A DNA stretch of 64,000 bases from Pseudomonadota bacterium (GCA_003247575.1 QJZC01000002.1:1-64000); one strand, 5' to 3'; positions 45,566 to 55,226 are shown, counted from the stretch's first letter. The notes: generated by a model from the letters alone, not told the origin. Numbers and translations: made by a program.

Positions 45566-47209
45566 GTGACCTCGGGACGTCCGATCGGCAGTCCCGTCGC
45601 GGCGCTCGCCGTCCGCCTGGGCGTCATAGGAGCGATCTTCGCCCTGGCCGTCGTCCTGAGCTTGCGCGGAGAGGGGCCGTACTCGGAAGGCCAGCTGCGC
45701 GCGCTGTACGCGCTCGTGCTCGCAGCGCTCCTCGGCGCCCTCGCGGTCGCGGTGCTCAACTTGAATCGATTGGCAGGGCGAGGCGTCGCGTACGCCGAGC
45801 TTGCTGCAGACGGTATCCTGATCAGTGCGCTGGTGTACTGCACTGGCGGTGCCGGATCGATCTTCGCGTTCCTGTACAACGTCTGGATCGTGTACTGCGC
45901 GCTGCGGCTCGGCTCGCCTGGCACTGCGATCGGCTGCGCGGGAGCACTCACCGCCTACTCGGCCCTGGCCTGGGGCCCGGTCTTCGGCTGGCTCGAGCCC
46001 TTCGATCTGCAGCTGAGCCCGAGCTTCGACGAAGCACTCGTCGGCACCGGAACACACGCCGCTGGATTCCTCGTCGTTGCGGTGCTGGCGAACGGCCTCG
46101 CGCGTCAGGTGAGCCGTGGGCGGGCAGAGCTACGCGAGCTCGGCCAGCTCCACCAGCGTGTGTTCGATAGCGTCTCGAGCGGACTCCTCACCGTGGATCA
46201 GGCGGGGAACATCACCTCGTTCAATCCAGAAGCCGAGCGAATCACGGGATACCACCGCACGAACGTCATCGGGCATGCGCTCGAAACCGTATTCGACACA
46301 GCCCTCAGCCTGAATCCGCACGCCTCGGTGCCAGGCGCCTACCCAGCTCGGCGCGAGATGACCTTCCGCAATCGCCGTGGAGAAGAGCTCCACCTCGGCT
46401 TCTCGAGCTCGCTGCTGCGCAGCGAGGACGGAACTCCCGAGGGCGCCATTCTCATATTCCAAGACGTGACCCGGGTCGTCGAGATGGAAGCGGAGCTGCG
46501 ACGCTCGGAACGGCTGAGCGCCGTGGGCCAGCTCGCCGCGGGCCTTGCCCATGAGATTCGGAATCCTTTGGGCGCGCTCTCAGGGGCTATCGAGCTCCTG
46601 TCGGCGGAGTGGCCCCATCGGCCCGAGGACGCGCGTCTGTTTCGCATCGTACAGCGGGAGACACAGCGACTCGATCGACTCGTGAGTGAGTTTCTCGCTT
46701 ATGCGCGCAGCGGCCCGAGCCGTCGGGAGACCATCGCGATCTCCTCCCTGTTCGAGGAGCTCGAGAAGCTCTGGCTCGCCAATTCCGACCATCGCCTGCG
46801 GCTCGAGATCCGAACGGAGCCGAGCCTGACCGCCCTCGGCGACCCCGATCACGTTCGTCAGATCCTGTGGAATCTGCTGCGCAACTCGGCCGAGTCCGAG
46901 CCGCGCGACGGTTGCGTACGCATCGAGGCGTCCGACGGAATCGACTCGGAGTCTGGATTCGTCGTAGTCGTCGTCAGCGACCACGGAGCCGGGATCCCGA
47001 AGGAGCTCCTGGAGCGCATCTTCGAACCGTTCTTCACGACCAAGCCGAAGGGGACCGGTCTTGGGCTGGCTACGGTGCATCGACTCGTCGAGAGCTCCGG
47101 CGGCACGATCTCGATCCGTAGCGAGCCAACCGAGGGCACCAGTGTCCGCGTGCTGTTCCCGAAGTGTAACCACGAGGCCTGCACTGTGACTGCGTCGGAA
47201 ACGCTCTAG
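45566..47209 (+). CDS. pilS: Sensor histidine kinase PilS
   Basis: 547 residues. Six N-terminal membrane helices as in PilS, a PAS domain (about 195-310, QRVFDSVSSGLLTVDQAGNITSFNPEAERITGY), HisKA with His near 328 (GLAHEIRNPLGALSG), and HATPase boxes ILWNLLRNSAESE, DHGAGIPKELLERIFEPFFTTKPKGTGLGLATV. In Pseudomonas and Myxococcus PilS with PilR controls pilA via sigma-54. GTG start 6 nt after pilC. Its regulator is not adjacent here but about 11 kb downstream. Confidence 0.93.
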   Translation: MTSGRPIGSPVAALAVRLGVIGAIFALAVVLSLRGEGPYSEGQLRALYALVLAALLGALAVAVLNLNRLAGRGVAYAELAADGILISALVYCTGGAGSIFAFLYNVWIVYCALRLGSPGTAIGCAGALTAYSALAWGPVFGWLEPFDLQLSPSFDEALVGTGTHAAGFLVVAVLANGLARQVSRGRAELRELGQLHQRVFDSVSSGLLTVDQAGNITSFNPEAERITGYHRTNVIGHALETVFDTALSLNPHASVPGAYPARREMTFRNRRGEELHLGFSSSLLRSEDGTPEGAILIFQDVTRVVEMEAELRRSERLSAVGQLAAGLAHEIRNPLGALSGAIELLSAEWPHRPEDARLFRIVQRETQRLDRLVSEFLAYARSGPSRRETIAISSLFEELEKLWLANSDHRLRLEIRTEPSLTALGDPDHVRQILWNLLRNSAESEPRDGCVRIEASDGIDSESGFVVVVVSDHGAGIPKELLERIFEPFFTTKPKGTGLGLATVHRLVESSGGTISIRSEPTEGTSVRVLFPKCNHEACTVTASETL

Positions 47210-47357
47210 TACGCGTCGATCTCAGGGGCACGGAGCGAGTGTACAGAGGCCCTGTCCGCGTCCGCCGTGAGATCAAGCCGCTGCAACAGACTGCCGAGAA
47301 GATGCGTGAGACATGCGGGACGCGTCGGTCAGTTGCATTCGGGACAGGGGGCAGCTC

Positions 47358-50300
47358 GTGCAGATTCCAGGAGTGCTGGTCGCAGCTCTGATATTTTCGG
47401 GCTTGTCTGCACTCATCTATCAGGTCTTGTGGACGCGCTTGCTGGGCTTCGCCTTCGGAACCACGACCGAAGCCATCGGAACCGTCCTCGCAATCTTTTT
47501 CGGGGGCTTGGCCATCGGTGGCGCGGTCGCGGGCAAGCAGCTAGCGCGCATCCGGCGTCCGTTACGCTTCTACGCCTGGCTCGAGCTCGGTATCGGATGC
47601 TTCGCTCTCCTGTCGCTTCCGCTTCTCAGAAATCTCGATGCGATCTACGCGCTGCTCGGTCCCGGAGCATCTCCCGCCAGCATTGCTCTATTGAGGATCG
47701 CGGGCGCAGCCTGCGTGCTACTACCTCCAACGATCGCCATGGGAGCGACCCTGCCCGTCGTGGTCCGGGGAGTCGTCGCCCGCGACGAGACGCTGGGCCG
47801 CTGGAGTGCATTCCTCTATACAGCGAACACACTCGGGGCTGTGCTAGGTGCATACCTGTGCGGCTTCTGGTTGCTCGGATGGCTCGGAGTCACGCTCACC
47901 ATCACGGTCGCTGCGGGCATCAATCTGATCGTGGCCGCCGTCGTGTTCGCGTTCAGCCTTCGCGAACCGATCCAATCACTCGGCACACCGGCAGCAGATC
48001 CTACCGCCTCAGCGTCCACGTCTGATCCCATCGCCTCTGGGGCGATTTCGGCCTTCGATCCGGTGGCCTCTGGCCATCCGCAGCGCGCCTGGTTCCTGTT
48101 CTTCTTCGCGATCTCGGGCTTCGTCGCCATCGGCTACGAGATCGTCTGGTCGAAGGTCTTCTCGATCGTCTTCGAGGGCACCTTGTATAGCTTCGCCGCC
48201 GTCCTCGCGACGTTCCTGCTGGGCATCGCACTCGGCAGCCTCGGAATCGCGCCATGGATCGATCGGATTCGGGCTCTGCCGAGAGCGTTCGGCCTGGTGC
48301 ATGTCGCAATCCCGTTGTGTGTACTGCTCGGCATGAGCTGGGTCAGCGACCTGCCATACCTGCAAAAGAACCTGGCGTCGAGCATGGGACTGCATTCCAT
48401 GTTCGTGCTGATCGCCCCGATCGTCCTGTTGCCCACGTTGCTGTTCGGCGCTGCCTTCCCGATCCTGATCCGGATCTACACCTTCCGGGCCGCGCACGCG
48501 GGTGCTGGCATGGGGCTCGCGAATGCCGTCAATACTGGAGGCAGTATCGTCGCCAGCCTTGCCCTCAGCTTCTGGGCGATTCCCGCGCTCGGCAGTGACG
48601 CCGTGCTCTATGCGCTGCTCCTCCTCCAACTGGGTATGTCCCTCGCGGTCCTGCTGAGCTTCGAGGAGCCGAGCTCGACCAGCTCTCGACTCTCACTCGC
48701 GTATGGGATCGGAGCCTTGGCGCTAGTGGGTGCTTCGTTTCCCGGCGCACAGCTGGAGAGCGCGGTTGCCGGACGGCGCGTCCGCGCTGCGAGCCTGATG
48801 GAGTATCGTCAGGAGCAGCGCGGCAGCCAGGCCCAGACCGAACTGGCCATAGAAGGGAAGACTGCGCTCGTAACCGTACATCGAACCGCCCAGGGACGCG
48901 AGCTCCGCACGAACAGCATGCCCGAGTCCGCGGTCTTCAATGGGCCACCCTATCGCGCGCTCGAAGGGGAACTCCTCGGAGTCCTGCCGTATCTCCTGAG
49001 TGAACGTCCGGAGCGTGCGCTCGTCATCGGCTTCGGAGGTGGGGGAACCGTCGATGCCCTGCTCGGTACTGCAGCCAAACACATCGAGGTGGTGGAACTC
49101 GAGCGGAGCGTGATTGCGGCTTCCGGGCAACTCTACCAGGGACGACTCAATCCTCTCGCCGACCCACGAGTGGAGCTTCGGATCAACGACGGGCGCTACG
49201 ACCTGCTCACTGCCAAGCTGGCCGGGCGTGGCCCCTACGGTATCATCGCTTCGCAACCGAGCCATCCGTGGTTGGTCGGGGCGGCCAATCTCTTCACTGA
49301 AGAGTACTTCGAGCTGGTACGTGGGAACCTCGCGCCCGGCGGAGTGTTCGCCCTATGGGTGAACTGCTTTCACACCGACGCCGAGGCCGTGCTCGCGATT
49401 CTCGCGAGCTTCGAGCGCGTCTTCCCTGGCGGCACCCTCTTGACCGGGGCCAACGGAGACCCGCGCGCGTCGCTGATCCTAGTCGGTGGGCTCGAGCCTC
49501 TCCAATGGAAACTCGAGGACATCCGTCAGCGCCTCGCGGATCCCAGGCTTCGGCAACGCCTAGAGGTGTTCGACATCCGCGCTCCAGAGGATCTGCTCGC
49601 TCGCATCGAAGGACCGGTCTCTACGTTCGCAGCCCTCGCGCCGAACGCCAGCAACACGGATGATCGAGCCTTCGTAGAGCTGCGCCTTGCCCGTAACCTG
49701 AACTGGTCCGCGCTCGACTTCGCAAACATCGAAGACCGGATCCCGGACTCCGCGCCGGTACTGTCGCAGGTCGTCGGCGAATTTCGAGTGGAGGATGTCG
49801 CACGCACCATGCTCAGCCTGGGTGTAGAGGACAAGCCATGGCGCGTCTATGCAAGCAAGACCGCGCGCCTCGTGCGTATGCATGGGGACGCTCTGCGCCC
49901 ATCGCTGCGTGCGTCGCTCGAGGCAGAGGCAAAGCTTTGGAGTGGAGACGCGCCAGCTCGCCACGCCCAGGAGCTGATGCAGCTGAGCCGAGCCCATCCC
50001 GAGGATGCCTCAGCCCAGCGCGCGCTCGGCCTCTACCACGCCAAGATACGCAAGGACTTCCCGCGCGCCGTCCAACATTTCGAGGAGGCGTGGCGCCGCT
50101 CGCGTCGCTCCGTAGACGCGTATGCCGCGGCGCGTGCCGCATTCGGCGTGTCACCCGCGGGCGTCGCCGAATGGATCGAACGAATTCCGGTGGAGGAGCG
50201 CAACCAATACCCTCGCTTAGCCTTCTACGAAGCACAGAGCGCCCTCACCTCAGGAGAATCCGAGACAGAGATCCGCCGCCACTACGCCAAGCTGCTCGCG

Positions 50301-50810
50301 TATCACGAGACGGAAGAGGGTCGAGAGTTCCCAGGTGTAGATGCAACCTTGGGGCATCTCGCGCGTGCACTGGGCCACGAGCGGGCCGCGCGTGCATTCC
50401 TCGACGCCGATTCGGCGCTGCGTCGGCGCAAGGCCAGCGAGCTCTTCGATCGCGGACGACATGCGCTCGACGCCGAGCAGCTCGAAGAGGCAGAGCGCAC
50501 AATCGGCGCCGGCCGGCAGCTGGCCCCCGCTCATCCGATGGGCTTCAAGCTCGCCGCCCGCCTGGCAGTGATTCGGAACGACGACGCGGCCATTGCGGCA
50601 ATCTTCAACGAGCTGCGGGCATTCGCAGCCTCGCTGGACGCGGCGATCGCAGCCGAGAACCAGATGCGCCTGCAGATCGGGCTCCCACTTCTTCCGCAAC
50701 GCAGCTCCGAGGAGCTGATGGCCCGACCGGAGATCGTGGCCTCGGTCCAAGAGACACCTCCCGCCGCTACGAACACATCACCCCTCGGGAGCCTCGACCG
50801 CCCGGAGTGA
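47358..50810 (+). CDS. Multi-pass membrane protein fused to spermidine-synthase-like domain and C-terminal helical repeats
   Basis: About 1150 residues. Roughly the first 440 hold some 12 membrane helices in two halves split by a Pro/Ser/Thr linker, as in 'fused MFS/spermidine synthase' proteins. A Rossmann SpeE-like domain (about 535-705) follows: ALVIGFGGGGTVDALL, VVELERSVI, NDGRYDLL. Then comes YGIIASQPSHPWLVG, where true spermidine synthases have an Asp of a DxxDP motif. The last 350 residues are helical and TPR-like. Polyamine synthesis is therefore doubtful. Start placed at a GTG with AGGGGG upstream; an ATG at 47313 is possible. First of three extra genes between pilS and pilA. Confidence 0.8.
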   Translation: MQIPGVLVAALIFSGLSALIYQVLWTRLLGFAFGTTTEAIGTVLAIFFGGLAIGGAVAGKQLARIRRPLRFYAWLELGIGCFALLSLPLLRNLDAIYALLGPGASPASIALLRIAGAACVLLPPTIAMGATLPVVVRGVVARDETLGRWSAFLYTANTLGAVLGAYLCGFWLLGWLGVTLTITVAAGINLIVAAVVFAFSLREPIQSLGTPAADPTASASTSDPIASGAISAFDPVASGHPQRAWFLFFFAISGFVAIGYEIVWSKVFSIVFEGTLYSFAAVLATFLLGIALGSLGIAPWIDRIRALPRAFGLVHVAIPLCVLLGMSWVSDLPYLQKNLASSMGLHSMFVLIAPIVLLPTLLFGAAFPILIRIYTFRAAHAGAGMGLANAVNTGGSIVASLALSFWAIPALGSDAVLYALLLLQLGMSLAVLLSFEEPSSTSSRLSLAYGIGALALVGASFPGAQLESAVAGRRVRAASLMEYRQEQRGSQAQTELAIEGKTALVTVHRTAQGRELRTNSMPESAVFNGPPYRALEGELLGVLPYLLSERPERALVIGFGGGGTVDALLGTAAKHIEVVELERSVIAASGQLYQGRLNPLADPRVELRINDGRYDLLTAKLAGRGPYGIIASQPSHPWLVGAANLFTEEYFELVRGNLAPGGVFALWVNCFHTDAEAVLAILASFERVFPGGTLLTGANGDPRASLILVGGLEPLQWKLEDIRQRLADPRLRQRLEVFDIRAPEDLLARIEGPVSTFAALAPNASNTDDRAFVELRLARNLNWSALDFANIEDRIPDSAPVLSQVVGEFRVEDVARTMLSLGVEDKPWRVYASKTARLVRMHGDALRPSLRASLEAEAKLWSGDAPARHAQELMQLSRAHPEDASAQRALGLYHAKIRKDFPRAVQHFEEAWRRSRRSVDAYAAARAAFGVSPAGVAEWIERIPVEERNQYPRLAFYEAQSALTSGESETEIRRHYAKLLAYHETEEGREFPGVDATLGHLARALGHERAARAFLDADSALRRRKASELFDRGRHALDAEQLEEAERTIGAGRQLAPAHPMGFKLAARLAVIRNDDAAIAAIFNELRAFAASLDAAIAAENQMRLQIGLPLLPQRSSEELMARPEIVASVQETPPAATNTSPLGSLDRPE

Positions 50811-50822
50811 CACTCCGCGGGG

Positions 50823-51986
50823 GTGGGATGCCGACTCGTGCAAGGACGTCTTCAACGTTGGCTCGCGCTGGGGCTCATACAGGCAGGTTTCGCAGTGGGC
50901 TGTCATCCGGAGGAGGCGAGACAGGCAGACTGGCCAACGCAGGCTACGATCGTCGGGAAGGCGCATGCGCTCGAGTCCGTCCTGCTCCGACTGGAGCGCA
51001 TGCAGGGCACTCCGTTGGCACGCCTTGCCGCGAATCTGCGTGAACGCACGCTCGAGTGCACCGACCTCTCGCTCACCTGGGCTCCTGAGTCACCGGAATC
51101 TCTTCCTTGGAGCGCCGCGTGTATCGCAGAAGATTCCGCACCAGCCTGGGTCAGCGCACTCGCTGGCGCGGGCGACCTGGCTCTCGTCGTTCCGGTTTCG
51201 GGCGAGCTTCGGCTGGCGGGCAGAGCCGAGATTGCACCGAGCGGGACAGTGCGCTTCGAAGGACAGTGGGTCGAGCTTCGACCTGGCGCCGCGGAAGAGT
51301 CGTGGCTCGTGCCGCACCGAACGGAGCCCGGTCCACCGCGACTCGCGGATACGTCTGCACTCTTGCACGTACGCTTTCGTCCAGCAGCGCCGATCGAGGT
51401 TGCCGATCTCATCCCCGCGGGCAGCCAGGCGGATGAAATGTTCCGCCTCAAGAGCCGCGTCTTCAGCAGCGCGGTACTGGGTGGACCCTTGGAGCTCGTG
51501 GCATACCTCCCCTCCGAGGCTGAACCACTACCCCCGCTCGCGGTCGCCCTCGACGTGCGGTCGCAGACGGCGGCGCGGAGCGCCATGCAGCACTTTGTTG
51601 ACACGCTCGAGCAGCGATGGCCGATCCAGAGCCGCGAAATCGAGGTCTCGGGAATCTCCGGAGAATGCCTGGTGGAGCTGCGACTCATTCCCGGCTTGAA
51701 TCCTTGCTACGTCGTAACCGATGAGGCCCTGGTGCTAGGGTCCAGTGAGGCCGTCCTCCATGCAGCACTCGATCCGAGGCCCACTCCGAGACTGCCCACA
51801 GCGGGCGGGTTCCAGCTACGTCTAGCACGCTTCCCAGAGGCCGATCAGCGGCTGAGTCGCGCGGCGAGCGCTTCTGCGCCTGCAGCATCGTTCCGCTATC
51901 CCTGGGACGCGCTGTTCGGCTCGATCGAGTGGCGCAACGATCGCGCCATCATCCACCTCGCGCTCGTCGACGGGGACGAGCGTTGA
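50823..51986 (+). CDS. Putative lipoprotein, function unknown
   Basis: 387 residues. N-terminal hydrophobic stretch WLALGLIQAGFAVGC ends in a possible lipobox (AVGC, Cys 27), suggesting a lipid-anchored or exported protein. The remainder is mostly beta-rich with no motif I know; segments such as VALDVRSQTAARSAMQHFVDTLEQRW and TDEALVLGSSEAVL recall DUF3352-like surface proteins. GTG start 13 nt after the preceding gene; stop overlaps the next gene's TTG (TTGA). Middle of the three extra genes in the pil cluster. Confidence 0.65.
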   Translation: MGCRLVQGRLQRWLALGLIQAGFAVGCHPEEARQADWPTQATIVGKAHALESVLLRLERMQGTPLARLAANLRERTLECTDLSLTWAPESPESLPWSAACIAEDSAPAWVSALAGAGDLALVVPVSGELRLAGRAEIAPSGTVRFEGQWVELRPGAAEESWLVPHRTEPGPPRLADTSALLHVRFRPAAPIEVADLIPAGSQADEMFRLKSRVFSSAVLGGPLELVAYLPSEAEPLPPLAVALDVRSQTAARSAMQHFVDTLEQRWPIQSREIEVSGISGECLVELRLIPGLNPCYVVTDEALVLGSSEAVLHAALDPRPTPRLPTAGGFQLRLARFPEADQRLSRAASASAPAASFRYPWDALFGSIEWRNDRAIIHLALVDGDER

Positions 51987-54286
51987 GAGGCCGGCGCCTC
52001 GTCGCAGGTTGTACGGTGGCCGTAGCCATGCTCGCCGTCACCTCGCGCGTGCGCCAGGTGACCCAGGAAGCCGCAGCGTCTCGCGTCTGCACCGCTGCAG
52101 AAGCCGGGGACTGGACTCGAACCTTGTCCTCGAGCGAAGCGCTGAGCCTCTCTGGAACTGAGCTGGGCCAGGTGTCTGAATGCCGCTGCCGCGCGCTCTT
52201 CGCTCTCGGACGCGCAGAAGAGTGCATCACGCTGGTCGCCTCCGTACTTCGAGAGACAGGCGACGGCTGGCTTCCACCGCCAGCGCTTTCCCTCCAGCTG
52301 CTGCAGCGATTTGCACTGCAGGGCGAAGCGGATCGCGCGGCCGAGCTTGCACGCAGAGCGGCTCGAGCGGCACCGGAGAACCTCGACCTCGCCATGGCGG
52401 AGCTCGTCTATCGTGCAGCCGCCGAGGGCGAGGAGGTCGTTCTCCAGGATCTGGCGGCCCGCGTCGCCGAGCCTTCCGCAACTGCCTATCCGCCGCGCAT
52501 CGCTCTGGCGCACGCGTTCATGCGGAGACGAGAATTCGAACGTGTCGTAGAGATCTTGCAGCCGATCCCCCCACGCCGAGTGCCCAAGGTCGTGAGCGAC
52601 TGGCTCTTGATGCGCGTCGAAGCCCAGCTGGCGCTCAACCGAGCGGGAGATGCACGCGAGACTTACGCGCTCTGGCAGCGGCACATCGGTGGAGATCCAC
52701 TCGAAGCACAGCTCCACTATGCACTCATGCTCAGTCTGAGTGGAAGTCGCGATCCGAATCAGCCGACGACCCAACTGCTTCGTGAAGCGCTCGAGGTCGG
52801 CGACCGAGTGTCCAATCGGTATCTGGTTCAGCGCATCTACGAGAGACTGATCGCGCACCTGATCGCAGAGGGGAGCCGAGAGGAGGCGCTAGAGATCTTT
52901 GACGCAGCGAGCCGCGAGTTCGACCTGAGCGAGACGATCTCACGTCCGCAGATCCTCGCGTCGCAGCCCGCCCGAACGAACACCTCCTCGAAGCTGGAGC
53001 AAGCGGACGCTTCGAGTGTAGCCCCGCGCGGATCGCTCGAGTTCACGCTTCCCGCGGGCGCAGCCGCCGGCAGCCTGTGGGTCGGACCCGACCTCGACCA
53101 TCCCCCGGATGCTCTCTACCAACTCCACGCTCTGGCTGGCGCCAAAGTCGCTCGCGTCGAGCGACGGGTATCCAGCTGGCCCGTGCGCTGGGTGTTTCGC
53201 GACACCGAGCAACAGGTTCTCGCATCGGGAGCAGCCTGGGTCGCGGCGGATCAAACACATCGTGTCGAAATCTCTCCCGGTGCGCCGCAGGCCATGTCCG
53301 CACCCTTCGAGCCCGCACTCTCACCGGCCGACGGTCGCCGCCGTGTCTTCGTGGTGATTCTCGACTGCGGCGACTGGCGCCTCGTGCAATATCTGCGCAG
53401 TCGTGGGGAGCTACCCGTGCACGGTCGGCTGCTGTCGGAGGAGTACCGGGCCGTCCTGACGAGTCGCCCCCCGCTCACCGCGGCGGCGATGGAGTTTCTC
53501 GTGTGGCCCGAACGTGGCCGCACGGTGAGTGTGATCGGACTCGTCCATCGGCTGGGGCTGGAGATCGGAGGTCTGGCTTCGGTAGGAAGCAACCCGGTCG
53601 ACTTCCTGCGCGCATTCCGGCCGGAAGGGCTGTCCCTGTTCGAGAAGATCGGTGCCGAACGCTTCGTCACGGCGAACATGCTGCTGACCCATGGCAGCAT
53701 CGATGCGGGTCGCAACGCGAAGCTGATCGGCCCGAATGGTCTACGCCACGATGCGCAGCCCGTGAGCGCCGTGCGTGCGCTCAGCGCAGAGGAGCGCTCT
53801 GCATTTCCGCGCCTCACGGACCCCATCGCTGAACAGTTGGCGGAAGCAATGGCCGCGCAGTTCGATGCGGCTGCAGATATGGCGCGGCGTGGCCGCGTCG
53901 ATCTTCTGATGTTGCGCATCGAGAGCTTCGACGTGCTCACCCACACCTTCTATGGACGATTGGCACAGACACGGCAAGACGACGGCGACGCGGTACTCCT
54001 CGACGCGTATCGGTACGCAGACCGACGCATCGGAGAGCTCTGGTCGGCGCTGGATGCAGACGACGTGCTGATCGTCATGTCGGACCACGGAATCCGCTCC
54101 GCGCTCGACCACGCGGAAGACGCGTTCTTCGTGGCCGCGGGACCGGGCATCCCACATGCGCGAGCGGAGGGCCAGCCACACCTCGCCGGACTGCCGCGCG
54201 TCCTCGCGGGACTCTTCGGTATAGACACCGACTGGCCAGATACGGGGGTCGCAGCCTGGGACGAGTCGCCAACGCCTCGCCAGTAG
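51983..54286 (+). CDS. TPR protein with C-terminal alkaline-phosphatase-superfamily (type I phosphodiesterase-like) domain
   Basis: 767 residues. A short N-terminal hydrophobic segment (about 6-20) suggests export or anchoring. Residues 30-330 are TPR-like helices (CRALFALGRAEECITL, RIALAHAFMRRREFERVVEIL). From about 465 there is an AlkP-superfamily fold: DCGDWRLVQYLRSRGELP (metal Asp), a Thr in SRPPLTAAA (candidate nucleophile), D and H in IESFDVLTHTFYG, and DH in VIVMSDHGIRS. A later His in GQPHLAGL completes a plausible metal set. Substrate unknown. The TTG at 51983 was chosen for the 4-nt coupling with the upstream gene. Last of the three extra genes before pilA. Confidence 0.75.
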   Translation: MRGRRLVAGCTVAVAMLAVTSRVRQVTQEAAASRVCTAAEAGDWTRTLSSSEALSLSGTELGQVSECRCRALFALGRAEECITLVASVLRETGDGWLPPPALSLQLLQRFALQGEADRAAELARRAARAAPENLDLAMAELVYRAAAEGEEVVLQDLAARVAEPSATAYPPRIALAHAFMRRREFERVVEILQPIPPRRVPKVVSDWLLMRVEAQLALNRAGDARETYALWQRHIGGDPLEAQLHYALMLSLSGSRDPNQPTTQLLREALEVGDRVSNRYLVQRIYERLIAHLIAEGSREEALEIFDAASREFDLSETISRPQILASQPARTNTSSKLEQADASSVAPRGSLEFTLPAGAAAGSLWVGPDLDHPPDALYQLHALAGAKVARVERRVSSWPVRWVFRDTEQQVLASGAAWVAADQTHRVEISPGAPQAMSAPFEPALSPADGRRRVFVVILDCGDWRLVQYLRSRGELPVHGRLLSEEYRAVLTSRPPLTAAAMEFLVWPERGRTVSVIGLVHRLGLEIGGLASVGSNPVDFLRAFRPEGLSLFEKIGAERFVTANMLLTHGSIDAGRNAKLIGPNGLRHDAQPVSAVRALSAEERSAFPRLTDPIAEQLAEAMAAQFDAAADMARRGRVDLLMLRIESFDVLTHTFYGRLAQTRQDDGDAVLLDAYRYADRRIGELWSALDADDVLIVMSDHGIRSALDHAEDAFFVAAGPGIPHARAEGQPHLAGLPRVLAGLFGIDTDWPDTGVAAWDESPTPRQ

Positions 54287-54599
54287 CCAGGCCTGCATCC
54301 GTGCTGGGTCCCTTCGAGCCCGAGAGGGCGCAGTTCGGGCAGGCGGTGACGTTCTCTGTCGAAGCCTCCGCCGCAGATTGTCACTGAGCGGCATCGGCTG
54401 ACCCACGCATCACGAGGCGAGTGAGGCCTCGATCCTCGAACGGAAACTGCAATGTTCGAGATCACCTGCTACCTCCTGAGCGCTCGATCGATTTCGGTAC
54501 GGCTCTTGCTCTACAGCGCGATACCCAAGTACGGGTCAGCGGGGGCGACGGGGAGTACCTCCGCCGTACACATCCAGGACCAAGAGTACCGGAGGCTCT
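54287..54599 (+). other. pilA leader and promoter region
   Basis: A 313-bp gap without a gene. It contains the sigma-54 promoter described separately, an untranslated leader of about 79 nt, and a strong ribosome binding site GGAGG at 54591-54595, 4 nt before the ATG. The 200 bp upstream of the promoter would be the natural place for PilR binding sites; I see no obvious perfect repeat there. Confidence 0.6.
54494..54510 (+). promoter_or_regulatory. Sigma-54 (RpoN) promoter of pilA
   Basis: TCGGTACGGCTCTTGCT. Invariant GG (54496-54497) and GC (54508-54509) are separated by exactly 10 nt, and 15 of 17 positions fit the YTGGCACGRNNNTTGCW consensus. It lies 90 nt before the pilin ATG. PilS/PilR-type genes encoded in the same cluster fit sigma-54 control. 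Confidence 0.85.
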
Positions 54600-55226
54600 A
54601 TGCTCAAGATTCGCAAGCTCAAGAAGAACGAAGGTTTCACGTTGATCGAGCTGATGATCGTTGTCGCGATCATCGGTATCCTCGCCGCCATCGCAATCCC
54701 GAACTTCGTGAAGTTCCAGCTGCGCTCGAAGGCGGGTGAGGGGAAGCTGAACCTCGCGGGGATTCGCACCGCCGAGAACGCCTATGCTGGCGAGTATGGA
54801 ACCTACGTGACCATCGACAACGAACCCGGCACGGGTCTGAGCGGTAACAAGCGCGCCTGGGCGAACTGTCCGGCCACCCTCACCGACGTGATGACCGACC
54901 CCGGGTACTGCTCGATCGGGTACTTCCCCGAAGGCCCGACCTACTTCAACTATGAGGTGGTCGCGAACGTGGACATGTCCGCGCTGACCGCTACGAATAG
55001 CGCTTCCCAGTACATCGCAGTCGCCAACTCCGACATCGACGGGGATGGAACGACAAATGACTGGGCGATCGAGGTCCCCCCCACGGGCGCCTCGGTGACC
55101 AGTGGCGTCACTCCGAACCTCAACTGTGCGGGAACGGCTGGCAGCTTCGTCGTGGACCCATTCGGCACGGGCGTGATCAACCAGGTCGGCCCATGCACCC
55201 TCGGCCACGGGATCAACGTGTTCTGA
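54600..55226 (+). CDS. pilA: Type IV pilin PilA
   Basis: 208 residues. Class III leader KIRKLKKNEG followed by the prepilin cleavage site G|FTLIELMIVVAI with Glu5, then the hydrophobic alpha-1 helix and a globular head with four Cys that could form disulphides (AWANCPAT/GYCSIG and NLNCAG/GPCTLG). The head includes an acidic NSDIDGDGTTNDWAIEV segment of the kind seen in calcium-binding pilin loops. Major pilus subunit, processed by PilD. Flanked by its own sigma-54 promoter and an intrinsic terminator, as expected for a highly expressed gene. Confidence 0.97.
   Translation: MLKIRKLKKNEGFTLIELMIVVAIIGILAAIAIPNFVKFQLRSKAGEGKLNLAGIRTAENAYAGEYGTYVTIDNEPGTGLSGNKRAWANCPATLTDVMTDPGYCSIGYFPEGPTYFNYEVVANVDMSALTATNSASQYIAVANSDIDGDGTTNDWAIEVPPTGASVTSGVTPNLNCAGTAGSFVVDPFGTGVINQVGPCTLGHGINVF

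Noticed and set aside
44588..46057. A 489-codon minus-strand frame opposite pilC and pilS
   Set aside because: Opposite two clear pilus genes, highly charged with no recognisable motif; shadow frame.
47600..49300. Polyamine biosynthesis (speE) assignment for the fused membrane protein
   Set aside because: The catalytic Asp motif is absent and no speD or speA-like gene is near; the domain similarity alone does not support that activity.
49838..51043. A 401-codon plus-strand frame crossing the end of the SpeE-like gene and the lipoprotein gene
   Set aside because: Arg-rich alternate frame over two better-supported frames, no motif.
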